Of a DNA stretch of 64,000 nucleotides, positions 49,142-59,314 are shown piece by piece. Origin of the DNA: Leptospira congkakensis (GTDB taxonomy: Bacteria > Spirochaetota > Leptospiria > Leptospirales > Leptospiraceae). The first letter of the stretch is position 1, and the number at the start of each line of letters is the position of its first letter. The notes beneath the pieces were generated by a model. The model was not told the DNA's origin and searched no databases. It was given only the letters and a program-made list of their open reading frames with translations. The stretch is taken from contig NZ_RQGQ01000004.1 in the NCBI RefSeq assembly GCF_004770265.1, positions 434,001 to 498,000 of the forward strand, written 5' to 3'. A program made the position numbers and the translations under genes.

Positions 49142-50818
49142 TTAAGATACCCGAAGGACTTCTTCTGGGGTTGTGACACCCTCAATTACCTTATATTTGC
49201 CGTAATCTTGCAAAGTAGAAAGACCATTTTTCAAAGCGATTTCTTTAATGCGATTAGCATCAGCACCCTGCAAAATGGCACGTTTGATTTCATCGTTCAT
49301 GGTGAGAAGTTCATACAAACCAGTTCGTCCTTTGTACCCAGAATTTAGACAGGAAGAACATCCTTTCCCACGATACAAAACACCATTTTTTAGTTCCTTT
49401 CTTTGGATTCCAAGACCCGCTAAATCTTTGTCAGTGGGTTTGTAACTGGTTTTACAATCCTTACAAATCACTCGCACCAGTCGTTGTGCCATAAAACCTA
49501 ACACGGAACTTGTGATAAGATAAGGTTCGATTCCCATATCCACAAGCCTTGTCACGGCTGAGGATGCATCATTGGTGTGGAGAGTTGAAAATACTAAGTG
49601 ACCAGTGAGGGATGCTTGGATGGCAATTCTTGCCGTTTCCTCATCGCGGATCTCCCCTACCATTACCACATCCGGATCTTGACGAAGGATGGAACGTAAA
49701 CCCGCTGCAAACGTTAAGCCAATTTTTTCGTTCATTTGCATCTGCGAAATTCCATCCATTTGGTATTCCACCGGATCTTCGCAAGTGATGATATTTCGTT
49801 CTTCTGTATTAATTTCGGAAAGTGCGGAATAGAGAGTTGTCGATTTACCAGATCCAGTAGGACCTGTGACTAAAATAATTCCATAGGGTTTATAAATTAA
49901 GTTTTTGAAGTCATTTAAGATTTCTTTATTAAAACCCATGGTTTCGATAGAATACTTTTGGTCTGTTTTGTTTAGGATACGCATTACAATACGTTCCCCA
50001 AATTGACATGGAATGATGGAAACCCGGACATCCACGTCCTTTCCAGCCAACCTGAGTTTGATCCTACCATCTTGTGGTAAACGGTTTTCCGCAATGTTCA
50101 AATTCGACATGATTTTGATACGAGTGGAAATTCCCGCCAAATAGGATTTAGGTGGATTTAATACTTTTTGTAAAACCCCATCCACACGATACCGAACCAC
50201 AACTGATTTTTCGAATGGCTCGACGTGAATATCGGATGCTCTTTCAGAGACAGCTTGAGATAAAATAACGTTTACCATCTTAATGATGGGGGCTTCGTTT
50301 GATAGATCTAAAGCATCGGATTCAAAGGCATCAGAGAGATCACCAAAACTCCCATCCATCTCATCCATCATCTCTTTGGCTTCGGCGGTGGTTTTGTCGA
50401 ACTGAGAGTGGATGATTCTCATAATTTCGTTTTCGGTAGCGAGAACGAATTGGATTTCATATCCTTTGAGAAAGGACCTCATATCATCCATGGGATGGAG
50501 GTCCGTTGGGTCAGAAGTGGCAACTACTACTTTTTTGCCTTTGACTGAGACGGGAACAATTTTGGATCGTTGGACAAGTTTTAAGGGGATTTTCCCAAAA
50601 ACATCTTCACTGGCAACAAACTCAAGTTTGTCGATAAACTCCATTCGATGAAGTTTTGCCAATGCTTTGAGAATGTCTGTTTCGGAAGCGAGACCTTTTT
50701 TTTGGATGATATGAGTGATGGGAAGATTGGTTTTTTCCTGTTGTTTGGAAATATCTTCGAGATCCTTTACTGTAAGGATCCCATCTTCTAATAGAATTTG
50801 TCCTAAACTCTTTCTCAT
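49142..50818 (-). CDS. gspE: Type II secretion assembly ATPase GspE
   Basis: 558 aa. The N-terminal T2SSE domain (1-145) begins [19 protein letters not shown]. The ATPase core has Walker [19 protein letters not shown], an Asp box with conserved [14 protein letters not shown], Walker [21 protein letters not shown] and a His box STLHTNDA. A tetracysteine zinc domain CKDCKTSYK...[12 protein letters not shown] is complete. The protein powers pseudopilus assembly. The ATG overlaps the gspD stop by 4 nt (ATGA). Confidence 0.97.
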   Translation of the reverse strand: MRKSLGQILLEDGILTVKDLEDISKQQEKTNLPITHIIQKKGLASETDILKALAKLHRMEFIDKLEFVASEDVFGKIPLKLVQRSKIVPVSVKGKKVVVATSDPTDLHPMDDMRSFLKGYEIQFVLATENEIMRIIHSQFDKTTAEAKEMMDEMDGSFGDLSDAFESDALDLSNEAPIIKMVNVILSQAVSERASDIHVEPFEKSVVVRYRVDGVLQKVLNPPKSYLAGISTRIKIMSNLNIAENRLPQDGRIKLRLAGKDVDVRVSIIPCQFGERIVMRILNKTDQKYSIETMGFNKEILNDFKNLIYKPYGIILVTGPTGSGKSTTLYSALSEINTEERNIITCEDPVEYQMDGISQMQMNEKIGLTFAAGLRSILRQDPDVVMVGEIRDEETARIAIQASLTGHLVFSTLHTNDASSAVTRLVDMGIEPYLITSSVLGFMAQRLVRVICKDCKTSYKPTDKDLAGLGIQRKELKNGVLYRGKGCSSCLNSGYKGRTGLYELLTMNDEIKRAILQGADANRIKEIALKNGLSTLQDYGKYKVIEGVTTPEEVLRVS

Positions 50819-52578
50819 CGTAATTTCTTTTCTCGTTCGTCGACCATCCTTTCTTGTTCATTTTTCTTTTGGATGGTGATACGGTCTGACTTATCTCGGT
50901 CGTCTAGAATGTGCGGAGTTAAAAATACCATCAAATTTGTTTTACGATTTTGATTTGTGGTTCTACGGAATAAGGTTCCGAGTAACGGAATCTCCCCTAA
51001 AATTGGGATCTTTTGGACTTTCTTTTGTTTGTCATTGGAAAGTAATCCCCCAATCACAATGGTTTGGATATTGTCTACAACGATGGTTGTTTTGATATCT
51101 CGTTTGTTAAATGTCGGGTTTCCCCCCGTAGCTTCCGAAGAAATCCCTGCTACGTTTTTAATCTCCTGGTAAAGATCCAGAGTGATGCGGTTATTTTTAT
51201 TGATATGCGGTGTGAATTTGAGTTTAATCCCTGTTGGGCGGTATTCAAAGTTGGCAACGGTAACAGCGTTGTCCCCACCAAGACCAGCATTACGGTTTTG
51301 GGTTCTAACGGGAACGTCTTGCCCCACATTGATTTCTGCTTCCTGGTTGTCCAAAGTCAAAATCTGAGGAGCAGACAATACATTAAAATTTTCATTGGTT
51401 GAGTTTGCGTTTAAAATACCAATGATCTGTTGGCCCCCACGGCGAATGAACCCGAGGGAAAATCCAGAGAGTGTGTTTACATTTGTGGGCCGACCATTTT
51501 TATCAATCACCCCACCTGTAGCCGCAAGACCAGTGTTAAACTGTCCATAAGCCAACTCCTGGTAACGCCAATCGATACCAAAGTCGTTGAGGTCAGTAGA
51601 ACTTAACTCAACAATCAGAACCTCAAGTAACACTTGTTTTCTGGCAGTATCTAAAATTTTTATGATTTTTTTGATTTCTTCCCATTCTTGGGGAGTAGCC
51701 GTCACAATGAGTGAGTTGGATTCTTTATGAGCCACCGCTTTGATTTTATCTTGTTTGCCAGGAATTTTGGCTGCTTGCGCCACTGGTTGTTGTGGTTGCG
51801 GAGGTTTGCCATCGGGACCAGGTTCCCCTGGTGGTCCTTGTGCAGGTGCCACTGGCGCATCAGGCATATCCAACTTTACTAAAATGGCAGCCAGCTTTTC
51901 TGCTTCATTGTATTCTAAAGTATAAATATGAATATCACCCGCAGAGGAAATGGAACCTGGGCCATCAGCTCGAACATCCAAATTATCAACTAACTTGAGT
52001 AACTTGTTAATATCAGATGTAGATCCTGAAAAAATCAAAGTGTTTTGGTTTTTGGGAATGATGATATCTGTGTCTTGTGAGGTAACTCGTTTTAAAATGG
52101 GTTCCAATTCAATGGCATTCGAAAATTCTAAGGGAACAATTTGAGTGATTGTTTTATTCAGTGATACTTCTGATTCAGAGACAGGTTCTTTTCCAATACG
52201 AACCACCGGTGACTTGGCAAGTGCATCTTTGATTTTAACTACTTTGATGAGATCATTTTCTTCAATCAGACCAAACCCTTGTGTTTCCAAAACGGATTTC
52301 ATAAATCCGTAAGCATCTTCGATCTTGACTCGTTTCTGAGAAATGATAGTGATTTTTTTTCCTTTCACCGCATCATCAATGAGAATGTTTCTTTTGATGA
52401 TAGCACTCATCCCCATTAAAAAATCTTTGAGTTCTGTATCGCGCCAATCAGCAGTAAAACTAGCTGGTTCTGGGGAAGATTTAGCTTTGGGTTGTTTCCC
52501 TTTCTCTTGGGAAAAGCCAGGTGTCGCAAATACATAAAGGCAAATACTGAGTACAACTAAAGGAAGACGATTTCTCAT
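50815..52578 (-). CDS. gspD: Type II secretion outer-membrane secretin GspD
   Basis: About 587 aa from the ATG at 52578 (chosen over 52602 for a compact signal peptide ending ATPGFSQ). Periplasmic N0-N2 domains are visible ([42 protein letters not shown]), then a Gly/Pro-rich insert of about 35 residues ([18 protein letters not shown]) before N3. The secretin domain has [11 protein letters not shown] and the conserved [21 protein letters not shown]. It forms the outer-membrane channel. It follows gspC after 1 nt. Confidence 0.95.
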   Translation of the reverse strand: MRNRLPLVVLSICLYVFATPGFSQEKGKQPKAKSSPEPASFTADWRDTELKDFLMGMSAIIKRNILIDDAVKGKKITIISQKRVKIEDAYGFMKSVLETQGFGLIEENDLIKVVKIKDALAKSPVVRIGKEPVSESEVSLNKTITQIVPLEFSNAIELEPILKRVTSQDTDIIIPKNQNTLIFSGSTSDINKLLKLVDNLDVRADGPGSISSAGDIHIYTLEYNEAEKLAAILVKLDMPDAPVAPAQGPPGEPGPDGKPPQPQQPVAQAAKIPGKQDKIKAVAHKESNSLIVTATPQEWEEIKKIIKILDTARKQVLLEVLIVELSSTDLNDFGIDWRYQELAYGQFNTGLAATGGVIDKNGRPTNVNTLSGFSLGFIRRGGQQIIGILNANSTNENFNVLSAPQILTLDNQEAEINVGQDVPVRTQNRNAGLGGDNAVTVANFEYRPTGIKLKFTPHINKNNRITLDLYQEIKNVAGISSEATGGNPTFNKRDIKTTIVVDNIQTIVIGGLLSNDKQKKVQKIPILGEIPLLGTLFRRTTNQNRKTNLMVFLTPHILDDRDKSDRITIQKKNEQERMVDEREKKLR

Positions 52579-52579
52579 T

Positions 52580-53494
52580 TTAATTCCGAATGATAAATTC
52601 ATATGTGATTATTTTGCCTTGTCTCTCTAAATCCACTGTAATTTTCGGAGCTTGTTTGATCGAACCCCAAATTTCCAACATTTTCTCTGTTTCGTTCAGC
52701 GGCATACCATTGACACGTTTGATGATATCCCCACCGCGAGCACCGAGGGAATAAAACACATGGTCTTTAGCCACCTGATAGATCTTGTAACCCTCGATCT
52801 TTCCGTCTACCAAATGAGGGCCAAACCTTGCATTTTTATAGATAGTATTCGGGTCTTTCAATTTGCGATTCACGTCCTCACGGGAAAGAACTTTTTGAAC
52901 CGTTTGGCTGGATGGTCCTAAATTAGAAATGGCTGCGGCATCTTTCGGCCGAATCCTTTCCTTCGCTTGGGCCGGAGTTTCGCCAATATTCACTCGTAGG
53001 CTAAGACCACCCTTTTTTAGAACCACATAATGTTGTTCGATGGCCTGGACTTTATAACCGCCGACCATCTCGCCCGTTCCATATTCTTCGGAATCGTTGT
53101 TTTGTTTTTCGCGGATGGTAGCCCGAGCAAAAGACCAGTGTCCAGACAATGTCCCAGTCAATAACATTTGGTCATCGTCGCCATTGTCCTGAGCAATTTC
53201 TGGGTCGAGCGGTGTCCCATCTGCCCCACGTTTGGTGGCATCGTTAGGGTCATAAACCTGACCACGAATGAGATTTCCTGTAACGACATCTTCATAAGTG
53301 CTAACGGCCAAGATTACTTCTTGGCGCATTTGTTTGGGACGAGTGTTACTAGCAACGCTGATTCCAGTTTCTGTGGAAAACAAAAGTAAAAGTACTAACT
53401 TTAATAGGTAAGCAAGAGAAAAGGAAAAGAGTAAAACTGCCGGAATCAACGTCAAAAACTGACTCGACTGGATTCTTTGAAGGATTAAATTCAT
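52580..53494 (-). CDS. gspC: Type II secretion protein GspC (PDZ type)
   Basis: About 304 aa from ATG 53494 (GTG 53503 is also in frame; GGAG lies close upstream of the ATG). A short cytoplasmic tail is followed by one membrane helix ([21 protein letters not shown]). The periplasmic homology region includes [18 protein letters not shown] and [25 protein letters not shown]-terminal PDZ-like domain has [32 protein letters not shown]. It links the inner-membrane platform with GspD. First gsp gene, 29 nt after the M23 peptidase gene. Confidence 0.88.
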   Translation of the reverse strand: MNLILQRIQSSQFLTLIPAVLLFSFSLAYLLKLVLLLLFSTETGISVASNTRPKQMRQEVILAVSTYEDVVTGNLIRGQVYDPNDATKRGADGTPLDPEIAQDNGDDDQMLLTGTLSGHWSFARATIREKQNNDSEEYGTGEMVGGYKVQAIEQHYVVLKKGGLSLRVNIGETPAQAKERIRPKDAAAISNLGPSSQTVQKVLSREDVNRKLKDPNTIYKNARFGPHLVDGKIEGYKIYQVAKDHVFYSLGARGGDIIKRVNGMPLNETEKMLEIWGSIKQAPKITVDLERQGKIITYEFIIRN

Positions 53495-53523
53495 GCTCTC
53501 CACAAACCGGAGATAGGCTCCGA

Positions 53524-54522
53524 TTACATTCCGGCTACTTCAGATTTAGGAAGTCGGGTGACTTGTTTTTCCGTGATGCTAAGAGCCGATTCAGGATTCA
53601 TAATTTTCCCGTTTCGAAACACTTCAAAATGCAGATGTGCTCCTGTTGCTGTTCCTGTCCTTCCGACAAGGGCAACCACACGACCCATCTTCACCGTTTC
53701 CCCAACCTCAACTAAAATCTGTGAACAATGGGCGTAAACTGTTTTATAACCATTTTTATGTTGGATGGTGACCGAATTTCCATACCCACCATTACGACCC
53801 GTAAAAACAACTTCCCCATCTGCCGACGAAAGGACAGGAGCCCCAACTTTTGCCGCAAGATCAAGACCCGTATGATACACTCGATTGTATTTATTAAAAG
53901 GATCCACACGTCGACCATACCTTGAGGTAACACGACTTTGTGGGACAGGCAGAATAAAAATCTTTTTCAAAACAACTCTCGAAGAAGAAGCATTCTTAAC
54001 TTGGACTGGAACTTCCAAAACTTGGCCAATTTTTAATTGGTCATTGGAAAGCCCATTGTGTTTTTTTAATTTAGCCAATTCGATCGAAAAGGAACGGGCA
54101 ATCTTTGATAGATTGTCTTTTTTTTGGACTATATATTTTTTTAAGATGATACCGGATTCGTGGACGACTGTATTACTCACAACAGGAGAAACATCGATGT
54201 ATTTTGGTAAGTCGAGGGAAGCAAGTTCGACTTCTTCCTCTTCACCAGAGGTATTGACACCCACAGAAAACAATTTGTGGATTTCCGCATCTTGCGTTTG
54301 GGAACCAAATAGGCGAAACATTCCGGATTCGCCACCAGGAAGAGATTCATTGATTTCTGAATGTATTTTTTGAAATGGATTGGCCGTTAGAGTGGTCCCA
54401 AAAAGAACCAAAAGAGAAATTGTTGCCAATCGGGAAATCTTCACAAATAAAATATCGGGTTTCGAGGGGAAGAATCTTGAACCAGAAACAAAGAAAGAAT
54501 GAAAACGAACTACTTGCGACAA
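53524..54522 (-). CDS. LysM/M23 peptidoglycan endopeptidase
   Basis: 332 aa. A LysM domain (about 128-178: KKYIVQKKDNLSKIARSF and LKIGQVLEVPVQ) precedes an M23 metallopeptidase domain with H-x-x-x-D (RVYHTGLDLAAKVGAPV) and HLH (GAHLHFEVFRNGK). Zinc ligands are intact. It probably acts in the periplasm. The ORF begins at ATG 54522, but an in-frame GTG at 54444 gives a cleaner signal peptide (KISRLATISLLVLFGTTLTA). It sits directly before gspC; one plausible role is making room in the wall for the secretion apparatus. Confidence 0.9.
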   Translation of the reverse strand: MSQVVRFHSFFVSGSRFFPSKPDILFVKISRLATISLLVLFGTTLTANPFQKIHSEINESLPGGESGMFRLFGSQTQDAEIHKLFSVGVNTSGEEEEVELASLDLPKYIDVSPVVSNTVVHESGIILKKYIVQKKDNLSKIARSFSIELAKLKKHNGLSNDQLKIGQVLEVPVQVKNASSSRVVLKKIFILPVPQSRVTSRYGRRVDPFNKYNRVYHTGLDLAAKVGAPVLSSADGEVVFTGRNGGYGNSVTIQHKNGYKTVYAHCSQILVEVGETVKMGRVVALVGRTGTATGAHLHFEVFRNGKIMNPESALSITEKQVTRLPKSEVAGM

Positions 54523-54539
54523 GACAACATCCCTAACCT

Positions 54540-54929
54540 TTATTTCTTTTTTTTGACACTGGACTCAACAAGAGTGAATTTTTTACCAACCCACTCTTCT
54601 ATATCTTCCAAGTCATACTGCCTTTTCTTCACATCATCATTGATGATGTAGGCTGCTAACTTCCCAAGAGAAGACTCTCGAGACTCAGCTACAGGATAAA
54701 CCTTTAATTTCAAAAGAGATGGTGTCGATTCTATATAAATCTTAACCAGAGTCCCTTTCTTCCAAACTTCCGTTTGGGAAAATTTGATATCCTCTTGTGT
54801 CGAATAAGTCTTTGCATCATAGTATTCATTGATTTCTCTTAGTTTTTCTTTTTTGATCAACCGCTGGGAACAATGACTGAACGCAAGGAGAAGAACGAGG
54901 GGAATTACACGAATGATACTACAATTCAA
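54540..54929 (-). CDS. Putative lipoprotein at the head of the T2SS run
   Basis: 129 aa from TTG 54929 (no ATG or GTG is available in frame before the lipobox). Signal peptide ends LLLAFSHCSQRL, a lipobox. The mature part is charged with a KWxKGTLVKIYIESTPSLLKLKVY-like beta stretch. I do not recognise it. It lies 17 nt before the M23 gene and could be the pilotin-like partner of the secretin by position, but no family signature supports that. Confidence 0.65.
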   Translation of the reverse strand: MNCSIIRVIPLVLLLAFSHCSQRLIKKEKLREINEYYDAKTYSTQEDIKFSQTEVWKKGTLVKIYIESTPSLLKLKVYPVAESRESSLGKLAAYIINDDVKKRQYDLEDIEEWVGKKFTLVESSVKKKK

Positions 54930-55025
54930 AGCAAACTCTGAGGAAAAGTCACCATGATGCCTTAATTATGAAAAGCCTTTTTTATTTTTTGGCCCAAAAG
55001 AAGGATATTCAGACCAAACTTAATT

Positions 55026-56471
55026 GTGATCCCCAAACGCGCAGAAGTTGGAAGTTTATTATACGAATGGAATGGAGCCAAAGAAATCCAAGTGGAAGTG
55101 GGAATTCGAAGAGGTCTTCCTCAGTTCCAAATTTTAGGCTGTGCCTCTCTATCCACAAAGGAGTCCAAAGATCGCATTCGTTTGGCTCTAGAGGCGTCTG
55201 GTTATCAATTCCCATTGGAAACCATCATTATCAATTTAAAACCTGCGCATATCCCGAAACGAATGGTTTCTTTGGATTTGGCAATGGCTGCCGGTATCCT
55301 TCTCGCAACCGACCAAATCCCAGACCCACCCTATCCCATCCGGTTTCTAGGAGGCCTTGGTTTGGATGGAAGGATTCTAGGAGGCAAAGAACTTCTTCCT
55401 TATCTTTGGCAAAGTCCCGAATCTTCCGAACATTCGATTTGTATACCGGCAACTTTGGAGAAAGAGTCTCTTCCCAAAGGGCGATACCAATTTTTAAACC
55501 ACTTGGAAGATTTAAAAAACCTACCCATTACAACTCCTAGTGCTAGGGAGGTGGAAGTTCCTTCGACCACTTCCCTGGATTGGGATACAGTCTACTTAGA
55601 TCCATACCAAATGAAAGTGTTTCAAGGACTCCTCTATTCGCTTCTAGGAAACCACCATAGCCTAGTTTTAGGAAGTCCAGGGTCAGGAAAAACAATGCTA
55701 CACCGGATGCTCGAATCCATACTTCCACCGAAAAAGAATAGAGATACATCCAACCAAGGAGTATGGACAGTAGAGGGTGAATTTGAAGTCCCATCGGAAA
55801 AACGCCCCTTTCGTTCCCCCCACCATTCTGCCACGGAAGTAGGACTTGTGGGTGGAGGTCTACCCTTCCAACCAGGAGAAATATCCAAAGCCTACGGAGG
55901 AATCCTTTATCTAGATGAAGCTTTAGAATTTAAGGATCGTATTTTGGATAGTTTGCGAATGCCTATGGAAGATTCCTATTTGGAAATTGTCAGGTTGAAC
56001 GAAACTACAAAACTAAAAACAGATTTTACCCTGATGCTTTCTGCAAACCCTTGCCCTTGTGGAAATTACCATAGTCACCAAACCTGCCATTGTTCTTTAC
56101 AAAAGATTCGTTTGTATTTACAAAAAATCAGCGGAGCGTTTTTGGATCGGATCACCATCTTTCAGACGTTATTCGAAACTACGAATGACAGGTGTATCAA
56201 ACTAGAAGAATTAAAAATGAGACAATTCATTTTGGATCGTTTTGTTTTTCGAAATACCAGATCCATTCCCTTAGATGAAGAAAACAAAATTCAAAAAATT
56301 TTAGACACGGAACTCCAAACCAAACAACTATCGTTAAGAAAGAAAAAACAGATTATTTCTCTTTCCCGTACGATAGCAGATTGGAACCTCTCCTCCCGAA
56401 CGAAGGAAGTACACATCTGGGAGGCTGTAGAGTATTGTATCGGATACCAGTGGATTTATAGTTTGGGTTAA
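55026..56471 (+). CDS. comM: YifB/ComM-family Mg-chelatase-like AAA+ ATPase
   Basis: 481 aa. An N-terminal S5-fold/Lon-like domain (ASLSTKESKDRIRLALEASGY; LKPAHIPKRMVSLDLAMAAGILLA) precedes an AAA+ domain with Walker A GSPGSGKTMLH and Walker B GILYLDEALEF. A zinc-finger-like motif NPCPCGNYHSH-QTCHCS is present. Family members such as E. coli ComM remodel branch migration in natural transformation. The start is GTG at 55026. It is convergent with the small conserved gene (stop 56471 next to stop 56472) and divergent from the T2SS run. Confidence 0.93.
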   Translation: MIPKRAEVGSLLYEWNGAKEIQVEVGIRRGLPQFQILGCASLSTKESKDRIRLALEASGYQFPLETIIINLKPAHIPKRMVSLDLAMAAGILLATDQIPDPPYPIRFLGGLGLDGRILGGKELLPYLWQSPESSEHSICIPATLEKESLPKGRYQFLNHLEDLKNLPITTPSAREVEVPSTTSLDWDTVYLDPYQMKVFQGLLYSLLGNHHSLVLGSPGSGKTMLHRMLESILPPKKNRDTSNQGVWTVEGEFEVPSEKRPFRSPHHSATEVGLVGGGLPFQPGEISKAYGGILYLDEALEFKDRILDSLRMPMEDSYLEIVRLNETTKLKTDFTLMLSANPCPCGNYHSHQTCHCSLQKIRLYLQKISGAFLDRITIFQTLFETTNDRCIKLEELKMRQFILDRFVFRNTRSIPLDEENKIQKILDTELQTKQLSLRKKKQIISLSRTIADWNLSSRTKEVHIWEAVEYCIGYQWIYSLG

Positions 56472-56672
56472 TTACTTCGAAATAAAATGCGAAATTTCCA
56501 TCGCGATTTTATTAATCGCATAATCCATGTAAGCTGGATCATCGATCTTTTTCTTGTAATTTTCGAATTTTTTCTGAATGGTAGATGCCATTCCCCTTTT
56601 CCGGAGTAATACCGGATCTGGCCCAAATTCGTCGGTTTCTGCTAAATTCCCAAAAATAGTAAATTGACTCAT
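56472..56672 (-). CDS. Small conserved-looking protein
   Basis: 66 aa from ATG 56672, chosen because AAGGAAGT lies about 9 nt upstream; an upstream in-frame start at 56693 has none. The product MSQFTIFGNLAETDEFGPDP has an acidic N-terminal half and an amphipathic C-terminal helix (YMDYAINKIAMEISHFISK). No family recognised. It is the last gene of the fmt-to-here run and ends base-adjacent to comM. Confidence 0.65.
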   Translation of the reverse strand: MSQFTIFGNLAETDEFGPDPVLLRKRGMASTIQKKFENYKKKIDDPAYMDYAINKIAMEISHFISK

Positions 56673-56775
56673 GCGGTTACTTCCTTGTAACAATCAAACT
56701 CTCATCCTTGAGAGCGTTTTCCCTTATGGGATACATGTTCAATCGGTCTGGTACAAAAATCCCTTGATGAAGTAT

Positions 56776-57123
56776 TTAGAAGATTGACGAATAAAAAAGA
56801 ACTTCCTTTTTTTCAGTGATATGGATCAAATTAAACGAAGGTGTTAGGTGGTAAAAGGCAGGAATCTCTTTTAATAAATAGTAATATACCTTCCGCATTC
56901 TCCTGCGTTTTGTCTCATGAAAACATTCTAAAGGGTGAAATCCGCTACTTTCGTTCCAAAACTTCACCTCTGAACAATGTAGAAAATCATTCGAAATACT
57001 AATTATGTCTAATTCGCCAAAGGCCTTTCGGTAGTTTTGAAAAAGGATCAGATGCCCCTGGAATTCCAAATAAGCTGCGGCAATTTCCTCACCGAGCCGT
57101 CCTCGTTTTGTTTTTTCACGCAT
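56776..57123 (-). CDS. UPF0102/YraN-family protein
   Basis: 115 aa. The family motifs RLGEEIAAAYLEFQGHLIL, FGELDIISI and SEVKFW match the nuclease-like core of YraN/UPF0102 (GE-xxA, GELD, EVK), so the catalytic-type acidic residues are present. Function is not established. The gene lies after the HD-GYP gene (40 nt). Confidence 0.85.
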   Translation of the reverse strand: MREKTKRGRLGEEIAAAYLEFQGHLILFQNYRKAFGELDIISISNDFLHCSEVKFWNESSGFHPLECFHETKRRRMRKVYYYLLKEIPAFYHLTPSFNLIHITEKKEVLFYSSIF

Positions 57124-57163
57124 TTTCGGAAACGTTTGAAAATAAAATCGAATCGATTTACTT

Positions 57164-58351
57164 TTAATAAATCTGAGAAAAGGGAATGGCTTGTTGGATA
57201 TAGAGATTTAGATCCTTCATCAGATCCACAAATTCTAAATGTTTTAGGCGTTTTCCTTCCGCATCTTTTGTGACTCGAATGACGGGACGAAGGGGTTTGT
57301 CTTTATTGGATTCAATGACCATACCCATTCTGAGGTCAGAAAGAATGACTCCGGACCCCACAGGGAACATAGAAAGTTTATTTAAAAATAGTCTTACCAT
57401 TTTTAAATCAAAACGGTTCACGTTTTCGCTGATCATAATCTTCATTGCTTCATAAGGAAGAATGGCCTGTCTATAGGGCCTTGGGTGGATCATGGCAGCA
57501 AATTGATCGGCAATCATAAATACTTTTGTGAGTTCTTCAATTTGGTTGGCTAAAATTCTCTGAGGATAACCAGAACCATCCACAGCTTCATGATGTTGTA
57601 AGGCAACAATAGCGAGTGAGTTTTTTAACTTCAATCTTTGGGTGAGGATTTGGTAACCGGTCACTGGATGGCGTTTGATGGTTTTGAGATCCAGTTCGGA
57701 AAGAGCACCTTTTTTTTCAGATACTTCTTCAGGAACCGTCACCATTCCAATGTCGGCAAAAAGAGAGGCTAATGCCAAATCAATCAGTTTGGGTCGAGAA
57801 AACTCTAAAAAGTTTCCAAGCATGACGGAAAAAAATGTCGCATAACAGATGTGAGTGTATAAAAAATAACCTGAGTGGGAATGGGACAAAAGTAAAATGG
57901 GAATTTGTGCGTTTGCTTTGGTATGGTCTGCAATCCTTTCTGCAATTTCCCGAAACTCTCGAATCTCCGTATAACGACCTTCAGATGCTGACTTGTAAGT
58001 TTTTTGAACCAAATCAAAACAATCTTTAAAAACAGCATTGAATTCCACTTTGGTGGTATTTGCTTTTTCTAATAAATATTTATATCGTGTGGAATTTTCA
58101 TCATCCTGGTAAAAAGGAAGGTTGGTATCGAAGTACCCAGGCCCTGTACCTGCTGAGGTTTTGTCCCCTCCATCGGCCATCAACCTTTCCCCGTCCGTTA
58201 GAACAAAGGTAATGCCAAATTGAACCAATCGGTCTAAGTCTTGTTGTGTGATGGGTTGATCAGCACCGACAAAAACAGTATCCTTATCCAGATAAATTGA
58301 CTTAGTATACTTGGATCCAGGTTCTAAGTCACGTATAGAGATTTTCCGCAT
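57164..58351 (-). CDS. HD-GYP domain protein with a non-standard HD motif
   Basis: 395 aa. The N-terminal part resembles the DUF3391-like domain with ITQQDLDRLVQFGITFVLTDGE. The HD-GYP domain (about 160-320) contains LFADIGMVTVPEEV, HHEAVDGSGYPQ and MIADQFAAMI. The usual LHDIGK has become FADIGM, so the metal-ligand histidine is replaced by alanine (A199 next to D200). HHE and DGSGYP are intact. Cyclic di-GMP hydrolysis may therefore be impaired, and a sensor or effector role is possible. It follows the orphan FlhB-like gene. Confidence 0.87.
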   Translation of the reverse strand: MRKISIRDLEPGSKYTKSIYLDKDTVFVGADQPITQQDLDRLVQFGITFVLTDGERLMADGGDKTSAGTGPGYFDTNLPFYQDDENSTRYKYLLEKANTTKVEFNAVFKDCFDLVQKTYKSASEGRYTEIREFREIAERIADHTKANAQIPILLLSHSHSGYFLYTHICYATFFSVMLGNFLEFSRPKLIDLALASLFADIGMVTVPEEVSEKKGALSELDLKTIKRHPVTGYQILTQRLKLKNSLAIVALQHHEAVDGSGYPQRILANQIEELTKVFMIADQFAAMIHPRPYRQAILPYEAMKIMISENVNRFDLKMVRLFLNKLSMFPVGSGVILSDLRMGMVIESNKDKPLRPVIRVTKDAEGKRLKHLEFVDLMKDLNLYIQQAIPFSQIY

Positions 58352-58385
58352 AATTGCGTAAATCCTAGTAAGAAGCGTAGAAACT

Positions 58386-58646
58386 TCAATTGTTTTTCTT
58401 TTGTCTCTCTAAAACAAGGATTCGAAAGACTGCAGCCACTGCTTCATACAAATCCCTGGGAATTTCTTTCCCATTAGGGAGATGATCTAAGGTTTGTATC
58501 ATCACTTCATCTTGAATGATAAGAACTCCCGACTCACGTGCGATGCGAATCAAATTCTCTGCAAGTCTTCCTTCTGCTTTCGCCACAAGTTTCGGTGCCG
58601 CATGACGGATCGGATCATAAGCAAGGGCTGCCATTTTTTGTTTCAT
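58386..58646 (-). CDS. Orphan FlhB C-terminal-domain-like protein (YlqH type)
   Basis: 86 aa. Residues 4-80 match the cytoplasmic C-terminal domain of FlhB/YscU: YDPIRHAAPKLVAKAEGRLAEN then IPRDLYEAVAAVFRILVLE. The NPTH autocleavage motif is replaced. Small proteins of this type (FlhX, YlqH) occur next to rnhB in Firmicutes and in other phyla. It is coupled to the upstream gene by a 4-nt overlap (ATGA). A role with the flagellar export gate is possible, but not shown. Confidence 0.85.
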   Translation of the reverse strand: MKQKMAALAYDPIRHAAPKLVAKAEGRLAENLIRIARESGVLIIQDEVMIQTLDHLPNGKEIPRDLYEAVAAVFRILVLERQKKNN

Positions 58647-59314
58647 CTATAATCTCCGTTAAAGGATTCTTCCTTCCAAGTTTCCATTTGCACCGAACGA
58701 ATTTGGGGAAAGTCCCGAATCAGACCCACAAATGACTTTGTGAAGTCCTCTCCTTGGAAAGATCTTTCTGTAGTGAGTTGTACGAGGATTGGTTTTTCTT
58801 TTTCAGGATCATAATGGAACTGGATTCCCATAGCACCAGTCTCTTTGGATTCCCAAAATACATAAAGAACCAAACCTTTGTTTTTCGGTTCGACAACCAT
58901 TTGTAATGATTCTTTCGCATCCGGATCAATGTAAGAAATAAGGTCAGAAAATCCTGTTTCTCCTAGCAGATAATTCCAAAGGGGTTTTAGATCCGAAACC
59001 TCAAGCGTTTTGGAATCTGATTGTGCCGCCATCCACTGGGCCCAACGCAAACGATTCACTACTTTCCCTGGATTGGTTTGGACTTCCTGATCGATTCCTT
59101 TTGTTTGGAGAGAGATAGAATGATTAGGATCCTGTGATTGCGAAGCACTAGTTTTGGACTTGGAACGATTGCCTTCCAAAGGGAGGAGTCCTAGTTGTGA
59201 GGTGCTAGTTTCTTTTGAGAAAAACTGATCCTTTCTCTGGTGGGCCAGTTTTCCCATAGAGAAAAACAAAGGCAGAGGGCTAAGATTAGAAAAGAGTGGG
59301 CTCACTCCCATCAT
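58643..59314 (-). CDS. YlqG-position protein, possible FliK-like
   Basis: 223 aa. The N-terminal half is low-complexity and Ser/Gln-rich. The C-terminal half (about 90-215) has a compact domain with GAMGIQFHYDPEKEKPILVQL and FVGLIRDFPQIRSVQMETW, with a spacing that recalls the FliK C-terminal domain only loosely. It lies between rnhB and the FlhB-like gene, as Bacillus ylqG does. No family is recognised with confidence. The 5' end overlaps rnhB by 29 nt. Confidence 0.68.
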   Translation of the reverse strand: MMGVSPLFSNLSPLPLFFSMGKLAHQRKDQFFSKETSTSQLGLLPLEGNRSKSKTSASQSQDPNHSISLQTKGIDQEVQTNPGKVVNRLRWAQWMAAQSDSKTLEVSDLKPLWNYLLGETGFSDLISYIDPDAKESLQMVVEPKNKGLVLYVFWESKETGAMGIQFHYDPEKEKPILVQLTTERSFQGEDFTKSFVGLIRDFPQIRSVQMETWKEESFNGDYR

